A DNA stretch of 64,000 nt from Marinobacterium rhizophilum (lineage in GTDB: Bacteria > Pseudomonadota > Gammaproteobacteria > Pseudomonadales > Balneatricaceae), in assembly GCF_024397915.1 (NCBI RefSeq), contig NZ_CP073347.1, forward strand, positions 3,472,001-3,536,000. The letters are read 5' to 3'. Below, piece after piece: positions 51,404-59,522 of this stretch (position 1 is the first letter of the stretch; every line of letters begins with the position of its first letter). The position numbers were made by a program, and so were the translations under genes. The notes below the pieces were generated by a model. The model was not told where the DNA came from. It did no database searches and saw only the letters and a program-made list of their open reading frames with translations.

Positions 51404-53482
51404 CTAAACGTGACCGTACTCCTCACCCTGACCGAGCCAACGCCGGATTACCGCACTGCCAAGCCGGGCATCCTGCTGGATCTGCAGCGCCACCTCGCGC
51501 ACCCCCGGCAGCAGGTCGGCATCCCGGCTCAGGTCGGCGATGCGAAACTGCATCATACCGGTCTGGCGTGTACCCAGCACTTCGCCCGGGCCACGCAGCT
51601 CCAGGTCCTTTTCGGCGATGCGAAAGCCATCGGTGGTTTCGCGCATGACGCCAAGCCGCTCGCGCCCCTGCCTGGACAGCGGCGCCTGGTACATCAGCAC
51701 GCAAAAGCTGGCCTGGCTGCCGCGCCCGACCCGGCCACGCAGCTGGTGCAGCTGGGCCAGCCCCAGGCGCTCGGGATTCTCGATGATCATCAGGCTGGCG
51801 TTGGGCACATCGACACCGACCTCGATCACCGTGGTGGCCACCAGCAGGTCCAGTTCGGCGGCCTTGAACTGCGCCATGACAGCGGCCTTCTCCGGCGCTT
51901 TCATGCGCCCGTGTACCAGGCCAATGCGCAGATCCGGCAGCACCTCGCGCAGGCTCTGGCAGGTGACTTCCGCGGCCTGGCACTGCAGCGCCTCGGACTC
52001 GTCGATCAGGGTGCAGACCCAGTAGGCCTGGCGCCCCTCGGCGCAGGCCAGGCTGACGCGCTGCACCACCTCCTGGCGGCGGCTGTCGGCAATGACCACG
52101 GTATTGACCGGTGTGCGCCCGGGGGGCAGCTCGTCGATGATGGAGCAGTCCAGATCCGCGTAGGCGCTCATGGTCAGGGTGCGCGGGATCGGCGTGGCCG
52201 TCATGATCAGCTGATGCGGCGCCCGTTCACCATTGCGGCCCTTTTCCCGCAGGCTCAGGCGCTGATGCACCCCGAAGCGATGCTGCTCGTCCACCACCAC
52301 CAGGCCCAGATCCGCAAACTGTACCTCGTCCTGAAACAGTGCGTGCGTGCCCACCACCAGTCGGGCACTGCCATCCTGGATGGCCGCCAGCTGTTTCTGC
52401 CGTGCCTTGCCCTTGACCTTGCCCGCCAGCCAGGCGACCTCGATCCCCAGGGGTTCGAGCCACTGGGTAAAGTTGTTGTAGTGCTGCTCGGCCAGAATTT
52501 CGGTGGGCGCCATGATCGCGGCCTGTACACCGTTTTCCACCGCCTGCAGGGCCGCCAGTGCCGCCACCAGGGTTTTTCCGGAACCCACATCACCCTGAAT
52601 CAGGCGCAGCATCGGAAAGGTCTTGGCCATGTCCCGGGCGACATCGTTGCACACCCGCTGTTGCGCGCCGGTCAGTGGAAACGGCAGCGCGGCGAGAAAG
52701 GGTTTCACCAGGGCGCCACGGTAGGGCAACGCCGGCGCACCCTGTTGCTGGGCCTGCTGGCGCAGGTTAAGCAGCGTCAGGTGATGGGCCAGCAGCTCTT
52801 CGAATGCCAGCCGGCGCTGGCTGGGATGACGGCCTTCGAGCAGCAGGTCCTGGTTGGCACCCACCGGTGGCTGATGCAGGTAGCGAATGGACTCATCCAG
52901 CCCCGGCAGCTTCCATTGCCTTCGCAATGTTTCCGGCAGCAGGTCGGGCAGGGCGCCCGACTCCAGACATTGCAAAGCCAATGTCGCCAGACTGCGCAGC
53001 CGGGTCTGGTGCAGGCCTTCCGTCGCCGGGTATACCGGCGTCAGGGCAGCATCCACCGTTACCGGGCCATCGCCGTCGATTCGGCTGTACTCGGGATGCA
53101 CCATTTCAAGACCGCCGGGCCCCGGGCGCACCTCACCGAAACAGCGCAGCCGCGTACCCGGCAGCAGCTGATTTTTCTGTGCGGCGCTGAAATGAAAAAA
53201 ACGCAGGCTCAGGGTGCCAGTGCCATCCTGAACGCGGCACAGCAGGGCCCGACGCCGGCCCTGCGTCAGGTCAGCCACCTTGATCTCGCCGGTTACCACG
53301 CATTCATCGCCCGGGCGCAACGCGCCTATGGGCACCACGCGGGTGCGGTCCTGGTAGCGCAGCGGCAGATGGAACAGCAGGTCCTGCACGGTATGCAGCC
53401 CCAGGCGTTCCAGTTTCAGTTCCAGCGCCGCACCAACGCCCTTGAGGCGGGTGACCGGCAGGTCGGACAGCAGTTCTGTCAT
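51404..53482 (-). CDS. recG: ATP-dependent DNA helicase RecG
   Basis: A 692-residue superfamily 2 branch-migration helicase that regresses stalled forks and processes Holliday junctions. An N-terminal OB/wedge domain (TRLKGVGAALELKLERLG, YQDRTRVVPIG) precedes the motor. Motor motifs are GDVGSGKT (Walker A), DEQHRFGV (motif II), TATPIPRTL (motif III), VHGRMK and QLRGRVGRG (motif VI). The start overlaps the oxyR stop by 4 bp. Confidence 0.96.
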   Translation of the reverse strand: MTELLSDLPVTRLKGVGAALELKLERLGLHTVQDLLFHLPLRYQDRTRVVPIGALRPGDECVVTGEIKVADLTQGRRRALLCRVQDGTGTLSLRFFHFSAAQKNQLLPGTRLRCFGEVRPGPGGLEMVHPEYSRIDGDGPVTVDAALTPVYPATEGLHQTRLRSLATLALQCLESGALPDLLPETLRRQWKLPGLDESIRYLHQPPVGANQDLLLEGRHPSQRRLAFEELLAHHLTLLNLRQQAQQQGAPALPYRGALVKPFLAALPFPLTGAQQRVCNDVARDMAKTFPMLRLIQGDVGSGKTLVAALAALQAVENGVQAAIMAPTEILAEQHYNNFTQWLEPLGIEVAWLAGKVKGKARQKQLAAIQDGSARLVVGTHALFQDEVQFADLGLVVVDEQHRFGVHQRLSLREKGRNGERAPHQLIMTATPIPRTLTMSAYADLDCSIIDELPPGRTPVNTVVIADSRRQEVVQRVSLACAEGRQAYWVCTLIDESEALQCQAAEVTCQSLREVLPDLRIGLVHGRMKAPEKAAVMAQFKAAELDLLVATTVIEVGVDVPNASLMIIENPERLGLAQLHQLRGRVGRGSQASFCVLMYQAPLSRQGRERLGVMRETTDGFRIAEKDLELRGPGEVLGTRQTGMMQFRIADLSRDADLLPGVREVALQIQQDARLGSAVIRRWLGQGEEYGHV

Positions 53483-54393
53483 GCAGCGCCGTCCGCCGGC
53501 GCCAGCTGACAGCGACTTAGCGCCTCAATCAGTACATCAACGGCCTTGGGACGGGGGAAGCTGGCGCGCCAGGCGATCGCCACGGTACGCATGGGCTGGG
53601 GCATCTGGAAGGGCCGCACCACCACCAGGTCGGACTGGTAATGCCCCTGTACGGCGGACTGCGGCAGCACGCTGGTGCCAAGACCCGAAGCGACCATCAT
53701 GCGGATGGTTTCCAGTGAGCTGCCTTCGGTGAGCTGGTGCCGCTGGTGCATGGCCTGGGACAGGGTCGGGCAGGCCTCCAGCACATGATCGCGGAAACAG
53801 TGGCCTTCCCCCAACATCAGCAGCTCGGTCTCATCCAGCCGCTGGCTGTCGATGGCCTCCTGGCTTGCCCAGGGATGCTTGCGCGGCAGCAACATCATGA
53901 AAGGTTCATCGTAGAGGGCGCGGGTCAGTACATCGGGCTCGTTGAACGGCAGCGCGACAATAATAGCATCGAGGTCGCCATTGCGAATCTTGCCGCGCAG
54001 CGTTTCGGTGAAATTTTCTTCGATATAGAGCGGCATCTGCGGTGCCAGTCGCTGCACTTCGGGCACCAGGTGCGGAAACAGGTAAGGCCCGATGGTATAG
54101 ATCGCGCCCACCCGCAGCGGGCTGCACAGCTGGTCCTTGCCCTGCTGGGCCAGGTCCTTGATGGTATCGGCCTGCTCCAGCACCTTCTGGGCCTGCTGCA
54201 CGATGCGCTCGCCCGTGGGCGTAACCCGCACCGAGTTCTTGCTGCGCTCAAACAGGGTGATACCCAGCTCGTCTTCCAGCTTCTTGACGGCGATGGACAG
54301 CGTCGGCTGGCTCACAAAACAGCGTTCCGCCGCATGGCCAAAGTGCTGTTCCCGGGCGAGGGTAACGATATAGCGCAGCTCTGTGAGCGTCAT
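53479..54393 (-). CDS. oxyR: LysR-family hydrogen peroxide sensor OxyR
   Basis: 304 residues: a LysR helix-turn-helix (HFGHAAERCFVSQPTLSIAV) and a regulatory domain with the redox pair C199 and C208 (GEGHCFRDHVLEAC), at the same numbers as in E. coli OxyR. It activates peroxide defence genes after disulfide formation. It is followed by recG with ATGA overlap, an arrangement also found in pseudomonads. Confidence 0.95.
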   Translation of the reverse strand: MTLTELRYIVTLAREQHFGHAAERCFVSQPTLSIAVKKLEDELGITLFERSKNSVRVTPTGERIVQQAQKVLEQADTIKDLAQQGKDQLCSPLRVGAIYTIGPYLFPHLVPEVQRLAPQMPLYIEENFTETLRGKIRNGDLDAIIVALPFNEPDVLTRALYDEPFMMLLPRKHPWASQEAIDSQRLDETELLMLGEGHCFRDHVLEACPTLSQAMHQRHQLTEGSSLETIRMMVASGLGTSVLPQSAVQGHYQSDLVVVRPFQMPQPMRTVAIAWRASFPRPKAVDVLIEALSRCQLAPADGAA

Positions 54394-54444
54394 CCAAAGA
54401 TTCCTTTGCTATGATGGCGGCCGGCACAACAGGGAGACAGGCCC

Positions 54445-55302
54445 ATGCACAAGCAGCAAATTCTGATCGCAGGTTGCGGCGACGTTGGCAGCACCCTGGG
54501 GCTGGCACTGCAGGCCCAGGGCCACAATGTCTTCGGCCTGCGCCGTACTATAAACCAGCTGCCAGCCGGCCTCCAAGGAATCGCCGGGGATCTGGCCGTA
54601 CCTGCCAGCCTGCAGGGCCAGCTGCCGGCCTGCGATATCCTGGTGTACAGCGCGGCGGCGAGCCAGCACGACGAGGCCGGTTATCGCAGCGCCTATGTCC
54701 AGGGGCTGCGCAACGTACTGGCGGCCCTGCCATGCCCCCCGCGCCTGCTGCTGTTTACCTCCAGCAGCGGTGTCTATCACCAGGCAGACGGCGGCTGGGT
54801 GGATGAGCAGAGCCCCACCGAACCTGGCCGTTTCAGCGGTCAGATCATGCTGCAGGCCGAAGCCCTGGCGCTGGGCAGCGGCATCGACGCCACGGTGGTG
54901 CGCTTTAGCGGCATCTATGGCCCGGGCCGCAATCACCTGATTAACCAGGTGCGCAGCGGGCTCGGCGCCCCCGCCGAGCCCGCCTACTACAGCAACCGCA
55001 TTCATCGGGATGACTGCGCCGGTGTGCTGCAACACCTGATCGGCCTGCACCTGCAGGGCAGGCCTCTGGCCCCGGTCTACCTGGCCAGTGACGATACGCC
55101 CGCCACCCTGCATGACGTCAGCCAGTGGCTCGCAACAGCTCTGGGGGTGACGATTCACACTACCAAAGCGTTGCGCCGGGGCGGCAGCAAACGCTGCAGC
55201 AATAGCCTGCTACGCAGCACCGGCTATAACTTTATTTATCCGGATTTTCGCGCCGGCTACAGTGCAATACTGCAGCAACAGCAGGACCATCCGCCAACCT
55301 GA
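54445..55302 (+). CDS. NAD(P)-binding SDR-fold protein (YeeZ-like epimerase family)
   Basis: 285 residues. The N-terminal IAGCGDVGSTLGLAL is a Rossmann GxGxxG, and LLFTSSSGVYHQ with VRFSGIYGPGRN matches extended/atypical SDR proteins such as E. coli YeeZ. The usual YxxxK is not evident, so dehydrogenase activity is uncertain. It is divergent from oxyR, with 51 bp between them. Confidence 0.82.
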   Translation: MHKQQILIAGCGDVGSTLGLALQAQGHNVFGLRRTINQLPAGLQGIAGDLAVPASLQGQLPACDILVYSAAASQHDEAGYRSAYVQGLRNVLAALPCPPRLLLFTSSSGVYHQADGGWVDEQSPTEPGRFSGQIMLQAEALALGSGIDATVVRFSGIYGPGRNHLINQVRSGLGAPAEPAYYSNRIHRDDCAGVLQHLIGLHLQGRPLAPVYLASDDTPATLHDVSQWLATALGVTIHTTKALRRGGSKRCSNSLLRSTGYNFIYPDFRAGYSAILQQQQDHPPT

Positions 55303-55350
55303 GGAGCTGTTGAAAGCGTTGGCGAGGCCGCTGGCGCAAGGCAGGCAGCC

Positions 55351-55755
55351 TCACCCCCCGTCTCTGTCCAGCGCCTCGATCAGGCGACAGTGCTCGGCAC
55401 GGTCGCTGTCACAGCCCGACAGCCGAATCAGTTCCTGTCGCATGGCTTCAAGATCGGCGATCCTGGCCTCCACATCCCGCAGATGGACAAGGGTCAACTG
55501 GTCGGCCTCCCCGCACGGCAGCTCCGGATGATCCGCCAGCTGCAACAGGGTACGGATCGCCTCGATGCCAAAACCCAGTTCGCGGCCACGGCGGATAAAG
55601 CGCAGTCGCCGTGCCGCGGCATCGGTGTAACAGCGGTAGCCATTGGCCGCGCGCTGCGGCGCCGGCAACAGACCAATGCGCTCGTAATAGCGCACGGTTT
55701 CCAGGTTCACCCCCGAAACCGCGCTCAGTTTGCCGATGGAATACCCCTGTGCCAT
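55351..55755 (-). CDS. MerR-family metal-responsive regulator
   Basis: 134 residues: a MerR winged helix (YSIGKLSAVSGVNLETVRYYERIGLL) and a dimerisation helix. Cysteines C81, C115 and C123 fall at almost the positions of the metal ligands in MerR (C82, C117, C126) and ZntR. It is divergent from a CDF-type transporter across a promoter with a MerR-style dyad. The metal cannot be assigned: Hg, Zn, Cd, Pb or Co are possible. Confidence 0.88.
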   Translation of the reverse strand: MAQGYSIGKLSAVSGVNLETVRYYERIGLLPAPQRAANGYRCYTDAAARRLRFIRRGRELGFGIEAIRTLLQLADHPELPCGEADQLTLVHLRDVEARIADLEAMRQELIRLSGCDSDRAEHCRLIEALDRDGG

Positions 55756-55758
55756 GAC

Positions 55759-55789
55759 TTGACCCCGTAGCTGCTACAGGGTTTAGCAT
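55759..55789 (+). promoter_or_regulatory. MerR-type promoter/operator of the cation transporter
   Basis: TTGACC (-35, 55759-55764), a 19-bp spacer, then TAGCAT (-10, 55784-55789). The spacer holds a dyad ACCCCGTAGC / GCTACAGGGT (55762-55782, 9 of 10 arms match). An over-long spacer with a dyad between the elements is diagnostic of MerR-activated promoters. Confidence 0.75.
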
Positions 55790-55828
55790 AACCGCTATAG
55801 TTGAATGAGTAACCTTAGGGATGACGTC

Positions 55829-56446
55829 ATGGGAACACATTGTTGCGAACCACGGGAAGGGGCTGCAGCACTCAACAGTGCCGCCTACCGCCGGGTGCTC
55901 TGGATTGCATTGCTGCTGAATTTCGCCATGTTTGGCGTGGAGATCCTGGCGGGCGTGTGGGCAGGGTCGGTTTCACTGCTGGCCGATGCGCTGGATTTCC
56001 TCGGTGACGCCGCCAACTACGGCATCAGCCTCTGGGTACTGGGGCTGGGGCTGGCCGTGCGCGCCAAGGCCTCGCTTCTCAAGGCCTTCAGCATGGCGGC
56101 GTTCGGCATCTGGATACTGGGCACCGCCCTCTGGCACCTCTACCAGGGCACCCTGCCCCATGCCCCCACCATGGGGCTTGTCGGCACCCTGGCCCTGGTC
56201 ACCAACCTGGGGGTAGCCTGGCTGCTGTGGGCCTACCGGGAAGGCGACAGCAATATGCGCAGCGTCTGGCTTTGCACCCGCAACGATGCCATCGGCAATG
56301 TGGCGGTACTGCTGGCGGCGCTGGGGGTGTTCGGCACCCAGACTGCCTGGCCGGATCTTGCCGTGGGCATCCTGATGGCGACACTGGCGCTGAGCAGCGC
56401 CTGGCAGATCACACGCGGCGCGCGGCAGGAACTCGCTCGCGCCTGA
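55829..56446 (+). CDS. cation diffusion facilitator-type transporter (short form)
   Basis: 205 residues with about six membrane helices. The N-terminal GTHCCEPRE may bind metal. SLLADALDFLGDAANYG matches the CDF helix-2 metal site, and RNDAIGNVAVLLAALG corresponds to helix 5, where a His-xxx-Asp pair is expected but RND/N is seen. It lacks the cytoplasmic C-terminal domain of YiiP/CzcD. Driven by the MerR promoter, it is probably a metal exporter. ATG 55829 begins MGTHCC; AGGG lies nine bases upstream. Confidence 0.82.
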   Translation: MGTHCCEPREGAAALNSAAYRRVLWIALLLNFAMFGVEILAGVWAGSVSLLADALDFLGDAANYGISLWVLGLGLAVRAKASLLKAFSMAAFGIWILGTALWHLYQGTLPHAPTMGLVGTLALVTNLGVAWLLWAYREGDSNMRSVWLCTRNDAIGNVAVLLAALGVFGTQTAWPDLAVGILMATLALSSAWQITRGARQELARA

Positions 56447-56477
56447 ATGTATCCTGCACGATCAGACATGGCGCGGG

Positions 56478-56972
56478 CTACTTCAGGTCAAACAGGAATT
56501 CACTTTCAACGAGGCTATCGGCCTGCATCAGCTGTACCCGGGCGCGCCAGGTCATGGGGTAGGCATGGCCCGGCAGGCTCGTACTGCCACTGAAACCGCC
56601 GCCACTGGCAGGTAGCAAGGGCAACTCGTTTACGCCCATGAACATCTCTACGCCCTCGAATTCGATGCGCGCCGACTCTGCTTCCATGCCACTCACCTTG
56701 ACACTGAACGTCAGCGGTTCGTAGGAGCGAAACTTGGCGCTGTCCACCGACAGCGTAACGCTCAGCCCTGCATGGCTGGCCACACAGGGTGCCTGGGCCA
56801 GGTCACAGGCAGGGGCACGCAACACCTCGCCAGGGAGCCGTACCTCACTGGCCTGGCGAGCCGACTGGTAGAATCCGGGGAACAGCAGCACCGCCCCCAG
56901 CACCAGCGCCGACAACATCACCAGCGCATACTTTTTTGTCACTGCGCCCCTGTTACGTGCTGCTGCGCTCAT
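56478..56972 (-). CDS. hypothetical membrane-anchored periplasmic protein
   Basis: 164 residues: a short basic cytoplasmic start, one membrane helix (about 15-36), then a beta-rich domain with two Cys (RAPACDLAQAPCVA) and FEGVEMFMGVNELPL. It recalls FixH/YtkA-like small periplasmic domains, but no family is certain. ATG 56972 follows GAGGGGG. It is last in a leftward series with a cytochrome c and a DUF411 protein, hinting at copper or haem-copper handling (inference). Confidence 0.7.
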   Translation of the reverse strand: MSAAARNRGAVTKKYALVMLSALVLGAVLLFPGFYQSARQASEVRLPGEVLRAPACDLAQAPCVASHAGLSVTLSVDSAKFRSYEPLTFSVKVSGMEAESARIEFEGVEMFMGVNELPLLPASGGGFSGSTSLPGHAYPMTWRARVQLMQADSLVESEFLFDLK

Positions 56973-57086
56973 CTGTACCCCCTCTGAAAACTGATCGCCA
57001 TGAAAATGTGCCGATACGATCAAACCGACCTCGGGATAAACGCCCTGTACGGTCAATCATCACCCCTGGAATCGGCCTTGCGCCAC

Positions 57087-57566
57087 TCAGTACTGCCGGG
57101 TTTTGTCTTCCTGCCAGGCCTGAATTTTCGGCGACCAGTGACTCTTGATAAAGGCCAGCAAGGCCCATATCTGCTCGTCCTTGAGCTGCTCGCCAAAAGC
57201 CGGCATGTCGCTCTGGTATCCGGCCGGCGCATGGGGCGGTACCATGCCATCGCGAATAATGCCGAACAGCACCTGATCCGGATGGTGCCAGGTATGACCG
57301 CTTTCATCATGGGGCGGCGCCGGCATGCGCCCGCTGGGCAGTCGCTTCTCCCAGTTGGGCTGTCCCTGCAGCCGACCCAGGTGACAGGCAACACAGTATT
57401 GCCCGTAAAGCTGCCTGCCGGTGGCCACCTGGGCGGCGTTGTCCGGATCGGCACCGCCACCAGGCACCAGCCACTGCACCAGCAGGGCGCCAGCCAGTGC
57501 CAGCACCACCAGCATGCCAAGTAGCCGCGGCATAAAACGGGATGGGCCTGAACTCAGTGTCGCCAT
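57087..57566 (-). CDS. membrane-anchored mono-haem cytochrome c
   Basis: 159 residues. An N-terminal helix (about 12-34) anchors a periplasmic class I cytochrome c domain with haem site CVACH (C58, C61, H62) and a probable axial Met in QSDMPAFGEQL. It resembles small cytochromes found in copper-resistance clusters. ATG 57566 follows GGGAGA; the longer frame to 57674 lacks a site. It lies between the DUF411 gene and the FixH-like gene. Confidence 0.87.
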   Translation of the reverse strand: MATLSSGPSRFMPRLLGMLVVLALAGALLVQWLVPGGGADPDNAAQVATGRQLYGQYCVACHLGRLQGQPNWEKRLPSGRMPAPPHDESGHTWHHPDQVLFGIIRDGMVPPHAPAGYQSDMPAFGEQLKDEQIWALLAFIKSHWSPKIQAWQEDKTRQY

Positions 57567-57686
57567 GGAGTCTCCCGGGCGTGCCAGCGCAGAATCTGTC
57601 TGATATTTTTCATGCCTTGACCTCGATATCGGTGAGCCCGCAACCGGTCGTATCGGCTGCGGGCATGGGGTCACACTTGCACAGGC

Positions 57687-58139
57687 CTATTCAACAGCAA
57701 AGACCCGAGGCATGCCGTCGGCGAGCTCATAGATTGCCAGGGGCGCTGTTTTCTGCCCCCCCATCCCCGGGGAACCCGCAGGCATGCCAGGCACGGCAAT
57801 GCCACGAATCTGCGGCCGCTCCTGCAGCAGGCGGCGAATGGAGTTGGCCGGCACGTGCCCCTCAATCACATAGCCATCGATCAGCAGCGTATGGCAGCCC
57901 TCAAGTTGCCTGGGCACGCCATGCTGCTGTTTGAAGAGGGTCAGATCATCGGTCGGTATCACGTCGATTTCAAAGCCCTGCTCCGCCAGGTAATCCGCAT
58001 GGCCCTGGCAGCAACCACACTGGGGGTTCTTGTACATCGTACCCTTGACAGGTTCACCAGCAGTGGCGGCGCCAGGTAACAGCAGCCCCATCACCAGCAG
58101 GAGCGGGCTCAGCAGTTTGACTGGATTAAAAAAATTCAT
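57687..58139 (-). CDS. DUF411-family periplasmic metal-binding protein
   Basis: 150 residues with a signal peptide (1-27, ending GAATA). The family motif YKNPQCGCC (C41, C43, C44) precedes GHADYL, and EGCHTLLIDGYVIEGHVP and IAVPGMPAGSPGM follow. DUF411 proteins (CopG type) are linked to copper resistance, and the Met/Cys pattern fits copper binding. It is upstream of the cytochrome c gene in the same direction. Confidence 0.88.
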   Translation of the reverse strand: MNFFNPVKLLSPLLLVMGLLLPGAATAGEPVKGTMYKNPQCGCCQGHADYLAEQGFEIDVIPTDDLTLFKQQHGVPRQLEGCHTLLIDGYVIEGHVPANSIRRLLQERPQIRGIAVPGMPAGSPGMGGQKTAPLAIYELADGMPRVFAVE

Positions 58140-58349
58140 GGGATCTTCCTCGGTCGCATTGGGTCACCCCGGACCATGTCGACAGCATGCATGGCCTTTG
58201 CGCTCATGGATGCCGACCGGCACTGGCCGGGGGGGTTGGCAAGGGGGTAACTCGTCAGTCTGCCCAGCGGCGAACTTGGGGGCTCAGGTCCCCAGGGGCG
58301 ACAGCTGCAGCAGCGTCAGGGGCTGCGCAAACAGGCAGCCCGCAACACC

Positions 58350-58691
58350 TCAGGCAGGCAGCCGCGGAGGCTGCGGTTCGGGAGCAGGCACCAAAGAGGC
58401 ATGGAAGCAGGGCAGAGGCGCCCGCAGCAGGGCACGGGGCAGATGCAGGGTCGTTGTTGTGCTGTCGAGCGTGGCGGGCACACCAAAGCAGGTGCTACCG
58501 GCACAGTCGACTCGCTGCCTGTCGCTATCGTCACAGCCGCCGCAGGTGTCCATGTCCACCATGGTGCTGGTGCTCACGGAGAGCATGTGGGCATCCATCT
58601 GTGTACGCGCCGAGCTCTGCAAAGACAGGCTCAGGATCAGGCATAGCACGGCGCAGACCGCCAGAAGGCGCTGTATAGAGAGGGTTTTCAT
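58350..58691 (-). CDS. hypothetical exported Cys-containing protein
   Basis: 113 residues: a signal sequence (about 1-28) then a small mature protein with five Cys in DTCGGCDD, VDCAGSTC and PCF, a run of Thr and a Pro-rich end. It recalls small exported proteins found in copper clusters, but no family is certain. ATG 58691 starts MKTLSIQRLL. The next gene, DUF411, is 210 bp downstream; that gap holds no visible gene. Confidence 0.55.
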   Translation of the reverse strand: MKTLSIQRLLAVCAVLCLILSLSLQSSARTQMDAHMLSVSTSTMVDMDTCGGCDDSDRQRVDCAGSTCFGVPATLDSTTTTLHLPRALLRAPLPCFHASLVPAPEPQPPRLPA

Positions 58692-58822
58692 AATGGCTGC
58701 ATTAAAGCATGGGGTCTGTAGCCCGGCAAGACAGGGCCCGACAGCGGTTTGGAACGCGCTCGTACATCGCAGGGGATCAGGAGCTGAACTGGCGGTAAAA
58801 GTCGTTAAAACACGACAAAACA

Positions 58823-58851
58823 TTGCCTTGGGAAGGGTATCGCCTTATTCT
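58823..58851 (+). promoter_or_regulatory. candidate sigma-70 promoter of purE-purK
   Basis: TTGCCT, a 17-bp spacer, then TATTCT. Transcription would start near 58858, leaving a leader of about 175 nt. GTCGT-N6-ACGAC (58801-58816) just upstream is a possible operator. No PurR-type box was recognised. Confidence 0.45.
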
Positions 58852-59033
58852 ATCGGGTTTTTCCGCCGCCGCGTTCTGTCTGTACTGCAATGGAACCCGG
58901 TGCGCGTGGTACCGGTGAGCCTTTTGGTATCGCTTTCCCGTTCGTCCGACGCGTTTTCGGGCAACCTGCACAGGGTTGCGGGGTATCACGCCTTGCCAAC
59001 ATTCCGTTTCGATTTTGCTTACAGGACAATGAG

Positions 59034-59522
59034 ATGAGTGTAAAAGTCGCCATTGTGATGGGTTCGCGTTCCGACTGGCCCACCATGAAAGAGGCTGCCG
59101 ACATTCTGGATACCCTCGGTGTGTCCTACCATGCCGAGGTGGTTTCCGCCCACCGCACACCGGACAAGATGTTCAGCTTCGCCGAAACCGCCGCCGAGCG
59201 CGGTTATGAAGTGATTATCGCCGGTGCCGGCGGTGCCGCCCACCTGCCGGGCATGATCAGCAGCAAGACGCTGGTACCGGTGCTGGGCGTACCGGTGCAG
59301 AGCAAGGCCCTGAGCGGCATGGACAGCCTCTACTCCATCGTGCAGATGCCCCGTGGCGTGACCGTCGGCACCCTGGCGATCGGCGGTGCCGGTGCCTTCA
59401 ATGCCGGCCTCATGGCCATCCAGATGCTGGCGCTGCATGATCCTGCGCTGCGCGAGCGCCTGCAGCAGTGGCGCAAGGCCCAGTCCCAGACGGTGCTGGA
59501 CAACCCGGACCCCAGGAGCTGA
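59034..59522 (+). CDS. purE: N5-carboxyaminoimidazole ribonucleotide mutase PurE
   Basis: 162 residues. Converts N5-CAIR to CAIR in purine synthesis. Motifs are VAIVMGSRSDWPTM (phosphate site), VVSAHRTPDKMF, IAGAGGAAHLPGM, GVPVQSKALSGMDSLYSIVQMP and the C-terminal IGGAGAFNAGLMA. ATG 59034 (MSVKVAIV) has AGGA upstream. A 48-codon in-frame upstream extension is open but lacks family similarity. purK begins at the next base after its stop. Confidence 0.95.
   Translation: MSVKVAIVMGSRSDWPTMKEAADILDTLGVSYHAEVVSAHRTPDKMFSFAETAAERGYEVIIAGAGGAAHLPGMISSKTLVPVLGVPVQSKALSGMDSLYSIVQMPRGVTVGTLAIGGAGAFNAGLMAIQMLALHDPALRERLQQWRKAQSQTVLDNPDPRS

Noticed and set aside
50216..53509. Long plus-strand frames opposite the aspartoacylase and recG genes
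   Set aside because: Antisense shadows; the minus-strand proteins have complete family motifs.
58890..59033. 48-codon in-frame extension of PurE
   Set aside because: PurE proteins begin at the MSVKVAIVMGS segment; the extension has no similarity and lies in the leader.
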